From NCBI RefSeq assembly GCF_011397635.1, contig NC_064754.1, forward strand, positions 29,802,543 to 29,866,542: DNA of 64,000 bases, in the 5' to 3' direction. Position 1 is the stretch's first letter. The number at the start of each line of letters is the position of its first letter. A program made the position numbers and the translations under genes. Shown here piece by piece: positions 51,001 to 61,419 of this stretch. Under the pieces are notes generated by a model that worked only from the letters and a program-made list of their open reading frames with translations, searched no databases and had not been told where the DNA came from. Source of the DNA: Epinephelus fuscoguttatus. Taxonomy: Eukaryota > Chordata > Actinopteri > Perciformes > Serranidae.

Positions 51001-52076
51001 TCCGTTCCAAGAGCTCAAAAAGATGTCCCAGGCGGGGAAGCGGTGGGTGGAAGAACTGGAAAAAGATAATCCCAACTTGTCCGTGCTGGCCAGGGCTCAC
51101 TCCTACCTGGTGGAAAACCCTTTCTTCTTGTTTGTGGGAGCAGGCATCTTCCTGTGAGTACCAAAGTTATTATAAGTTAACTAAAACTAAACTAAAACCA
51201 GTCGGCATGACTGAAAGTGTTGCTTGTATTGTATCTATTCTGTCAACTACCCCTGTTATAATTTTAAAAAAAAGAAAAAACTAATACTGAAACTAATAAA
51301 AACTACACTAAAACTAAACATTTTTAAAAGATGAAGACTAAACTGAGTCGAGCAAACACACTGGAAATTAACTGCAACTAAACTGATTTTTTTTAAAGAT
51401 TAAAAACAAAATTAAATTGAAAAACTAATGAAAAATACAAAACTATAATACCTCTAACACACCACACACACATAAACAGCTGCAGCAGGGTGGTCCAGTG
51501 TTGAGATAGATTAAAGAGTCAGGATGCACTGTATCTCATAAAGCATTAACCTACCGTACTGAATTATTAATAAGATCAGTGTTATCTAGTCAAGTGTTGG
51601 TCGTATTGATCTGATGCACTCTGTCATTTCTTTCCATCAGGATTATCATCTACTTTCACAGTCAGGTGGTCGACGGGCAAAGGAAGATCATCACTTTACT
51701 ACAAGAGCAGATAGAAAATGTAAGACATGGCCGACATATACATATATACCGCTCTACTTCTCTGTGTAACTGTAAAGAAAAAAAATATGGTAAAGCTGAA
51801 AATGAAAAGAATGTTTTCCTGTGTTAATATTTCTTGCCTTTTGATGAATCTGGTTCACCTTCTTCTCTGCTCAGGAGGGAGAAGATAAGAAGTTTGTAAT
51901 CACTCGCCTGCAGTCTATCCACGAGCGAAAACGAACCCCCGCTCGAAGACTCACCAGTCAGGTCGGTCTTTGCTGCTCCGGTGCTTTGCAGTGGCCGTTT
52001 TGTCTAAAGGTTTAACAGTCTCTTTAACCTGGCCTCTTCTTACCTCTGTTTTTTACCCTAGGACTCCAGCTGTTGA
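40694..52076 (+). CDS. tmc6: transmembrane channel-like protein 6 (EVER1-like)
   Basis: Multi-pass TMC protein, partner of TMC8 in the EVER complex. Coding starts at 40818. Exons: 40694-40873, 41630-41760, 43280-43447, 44579-44743, 44844-44952, 45047-45131, 46413-46670, 47509-47711, 47837-47981, 48161-48316, 48775-48953, 49048-49138, 49270-49367, 49473-49568, 49659-49734, 50225-50358, 50977-51153, 51641-51719, 51875-51961, 52062-52076. All phases agree and the frame ends DSSC*, giving 835 aa (human 805). Landmarks are EVHDSF-like [86 protein letters not shown] at 583 (TMC signature), [20 protein letters not shown], and [13 protein letters not shown]. The ATG begins [20 protein letters not shown] 14-codon upstream ORF (40711-40752) lies in the leader. 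Introns 2 and 7 hold transposon relics; 43448-44578 and 45132-46412 show nothing else. Confidence 0.94.
40711..40752 (+). promoter_or_regulatory. upstream ORF in the tmc6 leader
   Basis: ATG followed by 12 codons and TGA, ending 65 bases before the tmc6 start. It lies between the acceptor at 40693 and the coding start, so it should be in the mature leader if the exon model is right. It could reduce translation of tmc6. Confidence 0.4.
41915..43046. mobile_element. foldback (long inverted repeat) element in tmc6 intron 2
   Basis: The left arm 41915-42260 (tttgctgaaagtgtcactat...cgtgagacaggtaac...cttctgatggcatt...ccaatcagagccgag...ctgatcaaatatgaatc) is inverted in the right arm 42700-43046 (gatttcat...tgattggtcg...aatgccatcagaagc...ctgtctcatgtac...agggacagtttcagcaaa). 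The arms are about 300 bp around a 450-bp centre. No transposase ORF. Confidence 0.75.
47160..47362. mobile_element. fragment of a TIR element in tmc6 intron 7
   Basis: The right end, inverted, reads gtagggttggatgatgcgga, followed by caatatcacaatac, resembling the terminal sequence of a common fish MITE. The left part (gatattgtaatatgagactagatattg) resembles sequence near 41815-41885 in tmc6 intron 2. Boundaries are unclear. Confidence 0.4.
47990..48026. repeat. (AC)n microsatellite
   Basis: AC tract directly after the donor of tmc6 exon 47837-47981. Confidence 0.9.
48601..48618. promoter_or_regulatory. candidate CTCF site
   Basis: ggtgccccctagtggtag matches the core CTCF consensus (CCASYAGRKGGC on the minus strand, reading ccactagggggca). 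It lies in tmc6 intron 10. Single motif match; occupancy unknown. Confidence 0.4.
50359..50387. repeat. (AC)n microsatellite
   Basis: AC tract beginning at the donor of tmc6 exon 50225-50358 (gtacacacac...). Confidence 0.9.
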
Positions 52077-53509
52077 GATCCAACGCCTGCTCAGTTCTCT
52101 GAGCACTGAGGTCTGGAGAAATCCTAAACCAGGGTGAACATAACTGGAATAATCACAGGGAAGGACAACTGTATATATGACCAGATTCAAATGTGTTAGA
52201 CATTTTAAATTTGGCCAGGATTTTAATAACGGAGCATTTGTAGAGAGGCAAAACAAACCAAGTGGAAATATCAGGTAACACAAAGCTGTCTGCTTTACTC
52301 AGCGCTGCTTATGGACGAAATGCCTGAAGTCAAAAGGTACAAACAGACCATACGATCTGAGAAATGTAAAAGCTGATGTTAATCAGCTCACATAGATTTC
52401 AGTCATCTCTTGTAAAAGCACTTTCATATCAACTGTGAACAAATAGTTTTTATTATGTCTGGTGCAAAAACTGTTAATAGTCTACAATGTTTTTTTTTTT
52501 TAATATTTAAATTTTTTTTTAAATAATTTTATCAGGATGTTTGTTGTAGGTGAACTTTGGATGTTGTGGGTGTGAGTATGATGATGCTGGGAATGACTCC
52601 ATTTTGTTTTCTGAGTCGCTCCTTTTAGGGTGATAACTGCCACTGTATTGTCAAAGTGTAGTGATTAAATTATGTTTTTATCATATCATCATGTATTTTG
52701 TTTTTATTAGTGCTTTTAGTACAGCTTGTAAACAACTCAACAGCCTGAAAAAAAATGCGGATATAATATGTACTATTGGCATTTATAGTTAGTTATACTA
52801 TAGCAAGTATTTTTGACAGACATGCAAATGAACAAGTTAACTGTATCTGACTATTTTCAGTAGAAAAATAAATATAGAAGCACTTTAAAGTACCCTGAAG
52901 AACAAAGAAATAACTCAATCTTTGTACCTTTATTAGTAAATATTACCCATTAAATTATTATTTTTACAAAATGAGAAAAAGCAGCATATTTGGTGGAGGG
53001 TAGAAACAGCAGCACCATAGATAGATATCTGAACGTGATAGCTGGAGTCGACAGAAGAGAGCACCAAGTCCCTACAAAACAACCTGGGAGGTGTTACGAA
53101 TGCAGCGCTTTCCCATCAAAAGTATTTTAGACAACCACCATGACAGTCCCATACATATGGCATGGTACATATTTACTGTATAATATACACACACTGTACC
53201 CAGCTTTCATTGTGTTTGTGTACACGTCACAACAATATCATGTCTACAGTATATATATCTGTCTATATGTTAAAACAAGTGATCCCATATGTTGTGTTTA
53301 AACAGTTCCAACATTCTGGTTTGATTGTATTTGACTCAAAGAGTTTTTGAGTTGCAGTTTTTCTGCTGTTTATGGAAGACAACATTCGGACAGTTTTCTC
53401 ATTCGAGTCCTGTTTTCGTGTCCCTGTTGTCCTCCCTTGATGTTCTCATCTCTGCAGAATGCCTTCCTGATGCTACACTAACATTACTGCACCTGTAAGG
53501 TGAAGCAAC
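52077..53509. other. convergent 3' untranslated regions of tmc6 and notum
   Basis: tmc6 (plus) has ATTAAA at 52664-52669 and AATAAA at 52867-52872. notum (minus) has AATAAA at 52934-52929, about 575 bases past its stop. If the distal signals are used, the two transcripts end within about 100 bp of each other or overlap slightly. A T-rich run lies at 52490-52530. No other feature is seen. Confidence 0.5.
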
Positions 53510-56500
53510 TCAACTCCCGTTATTGAGCATGCCCAGTAGCTTCCTGGGGTCCATCCCCTGCTGCTGTGCCATCTTCTGCACATCGAAGCCCATGTGCTTC
53601 AGGAACTGGATCACACTCATCTCCTGTCCCGTCAGCTGGTCGCGAATGGTCGGGCAGGAGGGGTTACAGTGCGGCCACGGGCAGCTGTCAATCAGATGTA
53701 GAGGGCAGCCCCTCATGGGCGGGGTCTTGTGCTTTTGTTGGTTGTGGTTGCTGCTGTTGGTGTGGTTGTTGTCCTGGAGGCTGCGGTCCCAGCAGTGGAG
53801 GGCTCTGGGCAGGGAGGTGCCTTTCACCTGAATGTCCATCCAGTAGCTGCAGGGACAGGAAGTCACAGTGAACTTTGACAATGAGCACTTTCATGAAGCT
53901 TAATTTAAAATGTATATGACTGAATTCAGTCATATGATGACAAATACTGGAGCTGCACAAGATATTCATTTTTAATTGTGAAAATCTACACGTGAGTGAG
54001 GTTTATTGGACTAGTTTCATGTTATTCAGTCATGTTTAATCTGCTTCCTGTTTTATTTTGTGGATTCTCTCTCGTGTTGTGTCTGGTTTTACTTCCTGCA
54101 TATTTTCTGTCACACCTGTTTCGTTAGTCCTTCCCTGTTCCCAGAGTCATCCCTTTATTCCTGTTCTGTATTAGTCTTGTTTGCTCCACCCTAGTGTTCC
54201 CCTCCACATCCTTGTCGTTAGCCAGTTTACCCATGTCCTCTTACTCCAGCTGTGTCTCGTTCTTGTGATTAGTTTTCTGTGTATATATACCTGTGTGTTT
54301 CCCTTTGTTCTTTGTCAGTTCGTCCTGCGGTCATTCCTGCTTGCATTCCCATGTTCTTGGTGTCATTCCCTGCTCCCTTTCCTGCCTGGTATCTTGTGTT
54401 TGGATTTTTTACCTTAGTTCAACATATTTTTCCTGGCTGGTTTTCACTGTAGTTTTGGTTCTGCTTTTATTTGTACTTGTAGGTACCTGCCTGTTGCGGG
54501 TGTTTTTTATCGACTGAATTAAAGCTCGCTTTTTGTTAAACCTTAAACCCACCTGCTGTTCTGTACTGAACTGATTCATGACAGAGAGATGACGAGGCAC
54601 CCACACAGTCACTGTGCAAATCTCAGTCAAGACCTGAGAATTATCTGAGTAATATCGCAAGTATGACTGTCAGCGCGATGTTCAGCAGTGTTATTGCATA
54701 TTACATATTTTCCTCATGTCGTGCTGCCCTGATACATACCATAATATACTATGCTATCTATGCCCTTAATTCCTCTGGGTTGTATTTAGAGACTGATCGA
54801 TTGATATTGTAGAAAGAGATAAACTGGCTGATGTTGATTTACATCTATAAAATTTTGAGATTGATCCTTGAGATTTGTTTTTATCGAATTGTTACCAATG
54901 TATGTTCTGGGCTGTGCATGAACACCAGGGTCCAGTTGCACAAAACACCACAAGTTAAGATTTTCCTTAAAGTCCTTGTTAAGGTTTCCTCATAATCTTA
55001 CTATATAATGACAAAAACTCTGTCTGTGGGTGTGTCTGTGTGTCTGTTCCACGTGTTTCTCCTCACTGACTTGGTCAATCCATGTGAAATTTGGCACAGT
55101 GGTAGAGGGTCATGGGAGGATGTGAATGAAGCAATATTACATCAATTGGCCAAAGGGGGGCGCTATAGCAACCGATTGAAATTGCAAACTTTGAATGGAC
55201 ATATCTCATGCCCCGTATGTTGTAGAGACATTTGCACAGAGATGCCTCTCCTAATGAGGAACAAATTTGCCTCAAGGACCCATAACTTCTGGTTATATAG
55301 ATTTTCCGCCATTTTGAATTTTTTGAAAAACACTTAAAATCGATCTCTTCTCTCTCAAAGCAAGGTAAAAAGAATTAAGGTACCGCTGACTTTATCTTAA
55401 CTGCAACAGGATCGAGTTTATGGTGATAGATGAAAAAAACTAACAAACCCTTAGAAGAGTGTTCTTCGACCAGGAGAAACCAATGGACGTGCTTTTCATT
55501 TTACACTTTAGCTTTGACTGAATTCATTTTCATAGTAGTTTCTTCCTACAATCATTTTTAGTTTTCTGGTAATTGGAGATCAAATTTATTTTGTAGTTTG
55601 TGTTTTCTATGATTATATTCCTCCAGAAGTATAATCTTTATCGTTTCCTCTTCTGACCATGTGGTTTTCTTGTCTTCTTTGCCTCTGCCATTTTTTTCAA
55701 ACCAAATTTGTGAGATGACAACAGGTATCACAAGCGTGAGTCCAAGCAAACAAACAATTTCCATGGAAACTTTTACCGCTGTAAAATCTCTTTCTTCGCA
55801 GTAAATGAGTTGATGTTTTTCCCTAACTAAGGAAGCCCTTTAAGGGATTCTGTGCAACTGTGTAAGTCCTTCAGCTAAGGAGATAATAAGCCTTTTGTAT
55901 CATGCTTAAGGAGAAAACTTAAGGTGTTTTGTGCAGCTGCAGAGTGTGTGTATTAGATTAGAATCGCTAACAAATAAAAAACTGTTTTATTTGTAATATT
56001 GATTTTATAGGATGTTTTCATCACTGTGGTGAACAACCTTGTTGGGTGTTTAATTCTGCCAAAGCAGACTTTTTTATCTGTTATTTTTTTTTATATTTTA
56101 TATGAATATTTAACGGTAATTGTAAAGAGAATGTAGAGCGAAGGTTGAAGTCACTGATAGTAGATGAAGTCTAATACAGTGGGACTACATGAGACTGTAC
56201 ACACTCGTGAAGTGATCTTACACGTGGAGCACTGAGTCACCAGCAGAGTGTTTGAGTCAAATGGTGTGTTAAAAAGTTTTATGTACTTACGTTCTTGTGA
56301 TGAGTTCATGTGACAGACAGGCCGGAGCAAACATCGCCCTGTCGTACAAACATAGAATCACACAGTCAACAAGACGGTCTTATTTCACAGTATCTTGTGT
56401 TTATGTGTGAGTGTGTTTGTCAGTCTTACGGTACGTCATGTAGCGTGTTCCTCAGCTCCTGTCCCAGGTTCTGTATGTACCTCCACTGGCCCTCGTGGAC

Positions 56501-59500
56501 GGGCTGCCCCGTCAGGTGGATGTTGTCAACTGTCAGCTGAGCCTCGTCAAACAGCCACTGCACCACAAACACCGGGCCTGTACAGGAGAGAGGACGCACT
56601 GCAGGTCAGACTTTAACTGACCCACCAGCCTCTGTCTTAATCATCTGCGTCAGCCTTGTGGAGAAGCTTAGGGTGTTGTGTCACTCACTTTTTAACGTCG
56701 GGAAGACTTTATATCCAAAGAAACAGTTCCACTCCTCTCCCACATGAGCCTGTCTGCAGCCCTCTGGCACCACACCGCCCCAGTACCTGTAAAGTATCAC
56801 CACTTTACAAAGTCTGTACAGCTTATGAACCTTCCTCCTTAACTTCTTAACACTCCCTTATCAATCCATCCTCCTGCCTGTTAACACCATCCATCAGCTC
56901 TCCATCTGTCCTACCTGATGCCTTTTTTTATGGCCTCAATGGGGGCACAGCTGATGGTGTCCAGGCAGTCGGTGAATTTGTACTGTTTGTTGTCCAGGAA
57001 CCATCCAGAGTCAGCCAGGCCCCTGACCTGCACCCCTCGATGGCCCTGTGACGCCAGCTGCTCTGCAACGTTGTCCACATTCAGCAGGACGCCTGTGCCA
57101 CCCGCACTGGTGACAGGAAGAGTGGGATCAGAGGGTGCAACTGAGCGATGACTTTGGTGAAACACACACACACAAACACGTGCTGAACTGACCTGCTTCC
57201 TGCCAGAAGCAAAACCTTGGCATTTTCCAGTCCTTTTGTCAGCAGCTCGTTCACCACCTCCTTTATGATCAGAGAGCCCATAAACGCATAATCACCTGAG
57301 AACAAAGATGGTTTTTATTTATTAACACGAAGCCACGCGACATACTTCTCACTCTGACAACACAGCTGCTGAAAACTTTGGGTAAGAGAGGGTAGATTAC
57401 AATTTTAATGTTTAAAGTTTATTAATTTAAAAATCGTATATTTAAACAAGTATCAGCAACAACAATGTATCTTAGGTATTTATTACATTTTTTACGTGCT
57501 CAGTTTACAGCGTGATTAAAGGAATACTTCACCCACAAAAGGACCATTTGTTAATCAGTTACTCACCCTGTGTTACATTTTGGTTTTTTTTGCATGCCTC
57601 CACAGTGAACGAAGAATCAAAATACAGAAAACTGAAGTAAAGAGGTTTTGTGTTTAACAACAGCAAAACTATATAAAAAATCAGTTTACAAACTCTCACA
57701 CAACTCATGCAGTATAATCTAAGTCTCATTTATCTAGTCGTATAATCAGTACTTCCCAAACACATGCATTGTCAATACAACATTACTATTTAAAACACTT
57801 CTGCATACAAGCAGAGCCTGGGCAAGTGTGTGCGTTTGAACTCTGCCCCAGGGTTGGGTCGGGGGGGGGCTCTTCTGTGTGGAGTTTGCATGTTCTCTTC
57901 ATGTCAGCATGGGTTTTCTCCAGGTACTCCAGCTTCCTCCCACAGTCCAAAGACATGCAGGTTAATTGGTGGCTCTAAATTGTCCGTAGGTGTGAATGTG
58001 AGTGTGAATGGTTGTCTGTCTCTATGTGTCAGCCCTGTGACAGTCTGGCTACCTGTCCGTGGTGTACCCTGCCTCTCGCCCAATGTCAGCTGGGATAGGC
58101 TCCGGACAAATGAGATTTGGGTTATACTGCATGAGTTGTGTGAGAGCTTGTAAAATGATGTTTTGATATAGTTTTGCTGTTAAACGCAGACCCCATTTAA
58201 TTCATCAAGAATTTTCTCCATTTTTGACTCTTAATTCATCACAGAGACATGCAAGATAAACAAAGTTTTCTTCCTGCATAACATGGGATGAGTAATTGAT
58301 ATAAATGGTAATTTTGTAGGTGAAGTGTTCCTTCAAGACAAATGATGTTATCGAAAGTCCAAATGTCACCTGACTGACTAGAGTAAATTACACTCAACTT
58401 TAAATTAGCAACACCCAGCCAGTTTTTGTTTGAAGCTATGGTATTATGAATTAATGATTGATCTCAATTTAATAGAAAAATAGCTTGCATGTCGTGTTAT
58501 TGATAATCCTGCCGAGTGTCTGACATGAACACAATATAATGAGTTTTTTTTTTAATCAGTCAGACGTGGTCAAAGTTGTAAAGTTAAGTTCCGTAAATAG
58601 TATATTAATAACTATTTCTTTCTCTCTCAGCCAGATCTACAAGCTCACAATGTGAGTCATCTGCTTTATTGTGTCTTACTGTTCTCTGTCTTCGGTGTGG
58701 CTCCGCTCCACACGTCACTTGAGCAGTACGGGATGAAACTACAGGACACAGAGAGAGAGAGCAGCGCAGACAATTATTTGGAATGACATTTAAAATGGAA
58801 GCAGCTTTCATTCGAAACGGTCTGCTGATAGCTGACAGATAAGACAGTTGCACAAATAAAAGCCAACCCGGCTGCGTGATGGTAGACTGAACACAAACAC
58901 GGACAGGGAGCTGTTGCAGGATGTCAGTGTGTATCTTTCATTATCTAACAATAACAAGTAGCTGCTGGAACAGAACAGGAGCAGACTGTGCGTGCTGTCA
59001 GGTACTGCTGATCTTCTTTATGTATGAAAGGAAAATAATGACAGCGTCAATAACGCTACAGGGAAAAATACTGCTCAATAAGTCTTACATGTATTTGATG
59101 TAAGTGTAAGTAGCAATACCATTATGGAAATTTGAATATACACCATTAAAGGGATAGTTTGGATTTTTTGGAGTGGGGTTGTTTGAGGTAGTCAGTGTGT
59201 CACCTACAGTAAACAGGGGTCAGCATGACCTTAGTTTGGAGAAGCAGGTAAAAGTACCACCACAAAAGCTGAGCTATGTACTGCTGTGGATGGGATCAGC
59301 AGCAAAATGTATTTTGGCCACATGATTAAAATAATATCAGTTTGAGTGTACACTACATTTAGAATAGTTTTACTGCTTTACCTTAGCCTGGAAATCCAGA
59401 CCCAAATCTAGAAAGATTTAGGGTCTGGCCATGAGTAATGAAAATGAGGGGTAGCACCTAGCATGCATTTGTAAATATCACTGCACGCAATTGGATACGA

Positions 59501-61360
59501 CCAATCAGAACAATACACGAGGTGACGTATACGCTTAGCTACCAGTGGAGCTAACTGGTAGATTAGACTCTTGCCATATCTGGTCGGCAAAACAGCAAAA
59601 ACGTCCTTCTTGCAAAGGAAAGACTCGAGCGCCGTCTTCTGTTCCTCTTTTAGAGAAAAAGCCAAGTCTAACTCGTCCATTGTAGCGGCCAAAGCTGTTT
59701 CAAACAGCTGGTGTTCATCCGTAGCCATCTTGCAATGTTTACTGACCGATTCCGGACTTCAACGTCACAGCGCTGTCATCATCTGTTTAGCTCGCCTCTA
59801 GCCCACCTATATCAGATACACCGATGTGATTGGTGTAGCTCGGTTTCATGGGCATAGATAATGAGCATAATTACTGATTGCCAGAGTGACTCGCTGAGCA
59901 AATTCAAATTGTGAGAGAACTCTGGATTTCCAGGGTAGCTTTACCTTGTTGTCAGACAGCAATTTCCAGTGGGGAACTGAAGCTGTTATCTATGCTCACA
60001 GAAAACTGGAGCTGCTGGTCTACCGCTGCCTCGATTGGTTAGTTTGTTTGTGTTATTGTGTGACTTTGGTGAATTCAAACCAACACTTTGAAATACCACA
60101 GTCACACAATAATACAAACATACTAACTGACTGAGGCAGTGGTAGACCAGCAGCTTCCTGTGTTCAGTGAGGTAATTTTTTATCAAAGGAGTCGGTTGGC
60201 TTTGAAGACAGTATAGGTGGATATTATGGCTTCAGTTCCCCATCAGAAAAAGCTGTCTGACAGCAAGGTAAAGCAGTGAAAATATTCAAAATATAGCATA
60301 CAATTAAACTGATTTAGATATATTTTTAGGTGGCTAAAATCCGTTTTGCTGCTGCCCCTGTTCGCAGCAGTGCATTGCCTAGCTTCCATGGCAGTACTCC
60401 TGCTGCTTCTCCAAACTGGGGGCATGCCAACTGCCATCTACTGTAGGTAACACACTGACTATGGACAAGTATGTCATACAACCCCGCTTCAAAAGATCTG
60501 AACTATCCCTTTAAAGACCTGAGAGACACAAACAACTTCAGTAAATGCAAATAAGTAGCGCTTTCTATAAGAAATAGGTCTGTTCAGAGCGCTAAATTAT
60601 TGACACATCCTCGTGCCAGTATTTCACTTTTATCCACAGAAACCACAGAGTTCACAAATAGGAAATAAAACACCATAAAGCACCAGTATATTAAAATGTA
60701 GAATTAATATGTTGACACAAACACGTATACTGTGAGGAGAAGGAAATATGGGAGTTCTTACACCATGTTGGCGTTCCACCAGTGAGGGTTTTCTTCCGGC
60801 TGAGGAGACATTATTCCTGTTCCTGTGAAATAAAGAAGGTGAGATCCAACACGTGCTGCACATTCAGGACAAATCATAGAGCCAGGAAGCTTCAGTAAAG
60901 GTAAAAGAAGCCAAAATCTTTCAGGCTACTTGTTAAAATTCACAAACCTTGATGTATAGCTGTGTGTTTTGATGTATGCTGAGGCGTGTGTTTACTGTGT
61001 CTGTGTGTGTGTGTTTTCCCTGTGGTCAATAAGTCATTAGCTTTCCCTGCTTTGGTCAGCAATTACATGAAGGCATTGAAGAGCTCTGTGGCTGCTGCAC
61101 TGGCCACCAGTGTAAAGTGTACACAGAGAGGGTGGTGGGGAGAGCGTCATAAACAAACAAGGAGTCCCCTGATGGCTGGAGGGAAAGAACCAGAGTTTGA
61201 CTTTTAAAGATTAATGCAAACTCAGCTAAAGAGGAAACACAAACACGTCTATGAATCTCCTTCATTCAGGGGAAGTTTTTTTCCAACTGGGGTGAGCAAA
61301 AGCTCCATGCGACTGTGCAGAGAGTTTGCAGAAGCTGCACAAACCAGATTAACACTTCCA

Positions 61361-61419
<59 letters not shown>

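Noticed and set aside
55558-55764. Short secreted or membrane protein gene
   Set aside because: A 68-codon frame inside a transposon, with no splice context or recognised homology.
59986-60186. Two similar opposite-strand open frames (59946-60134 and 59986-60186)
   Set aside because: They are the two arms of a foldback element; the similarity comes from the palindrome.
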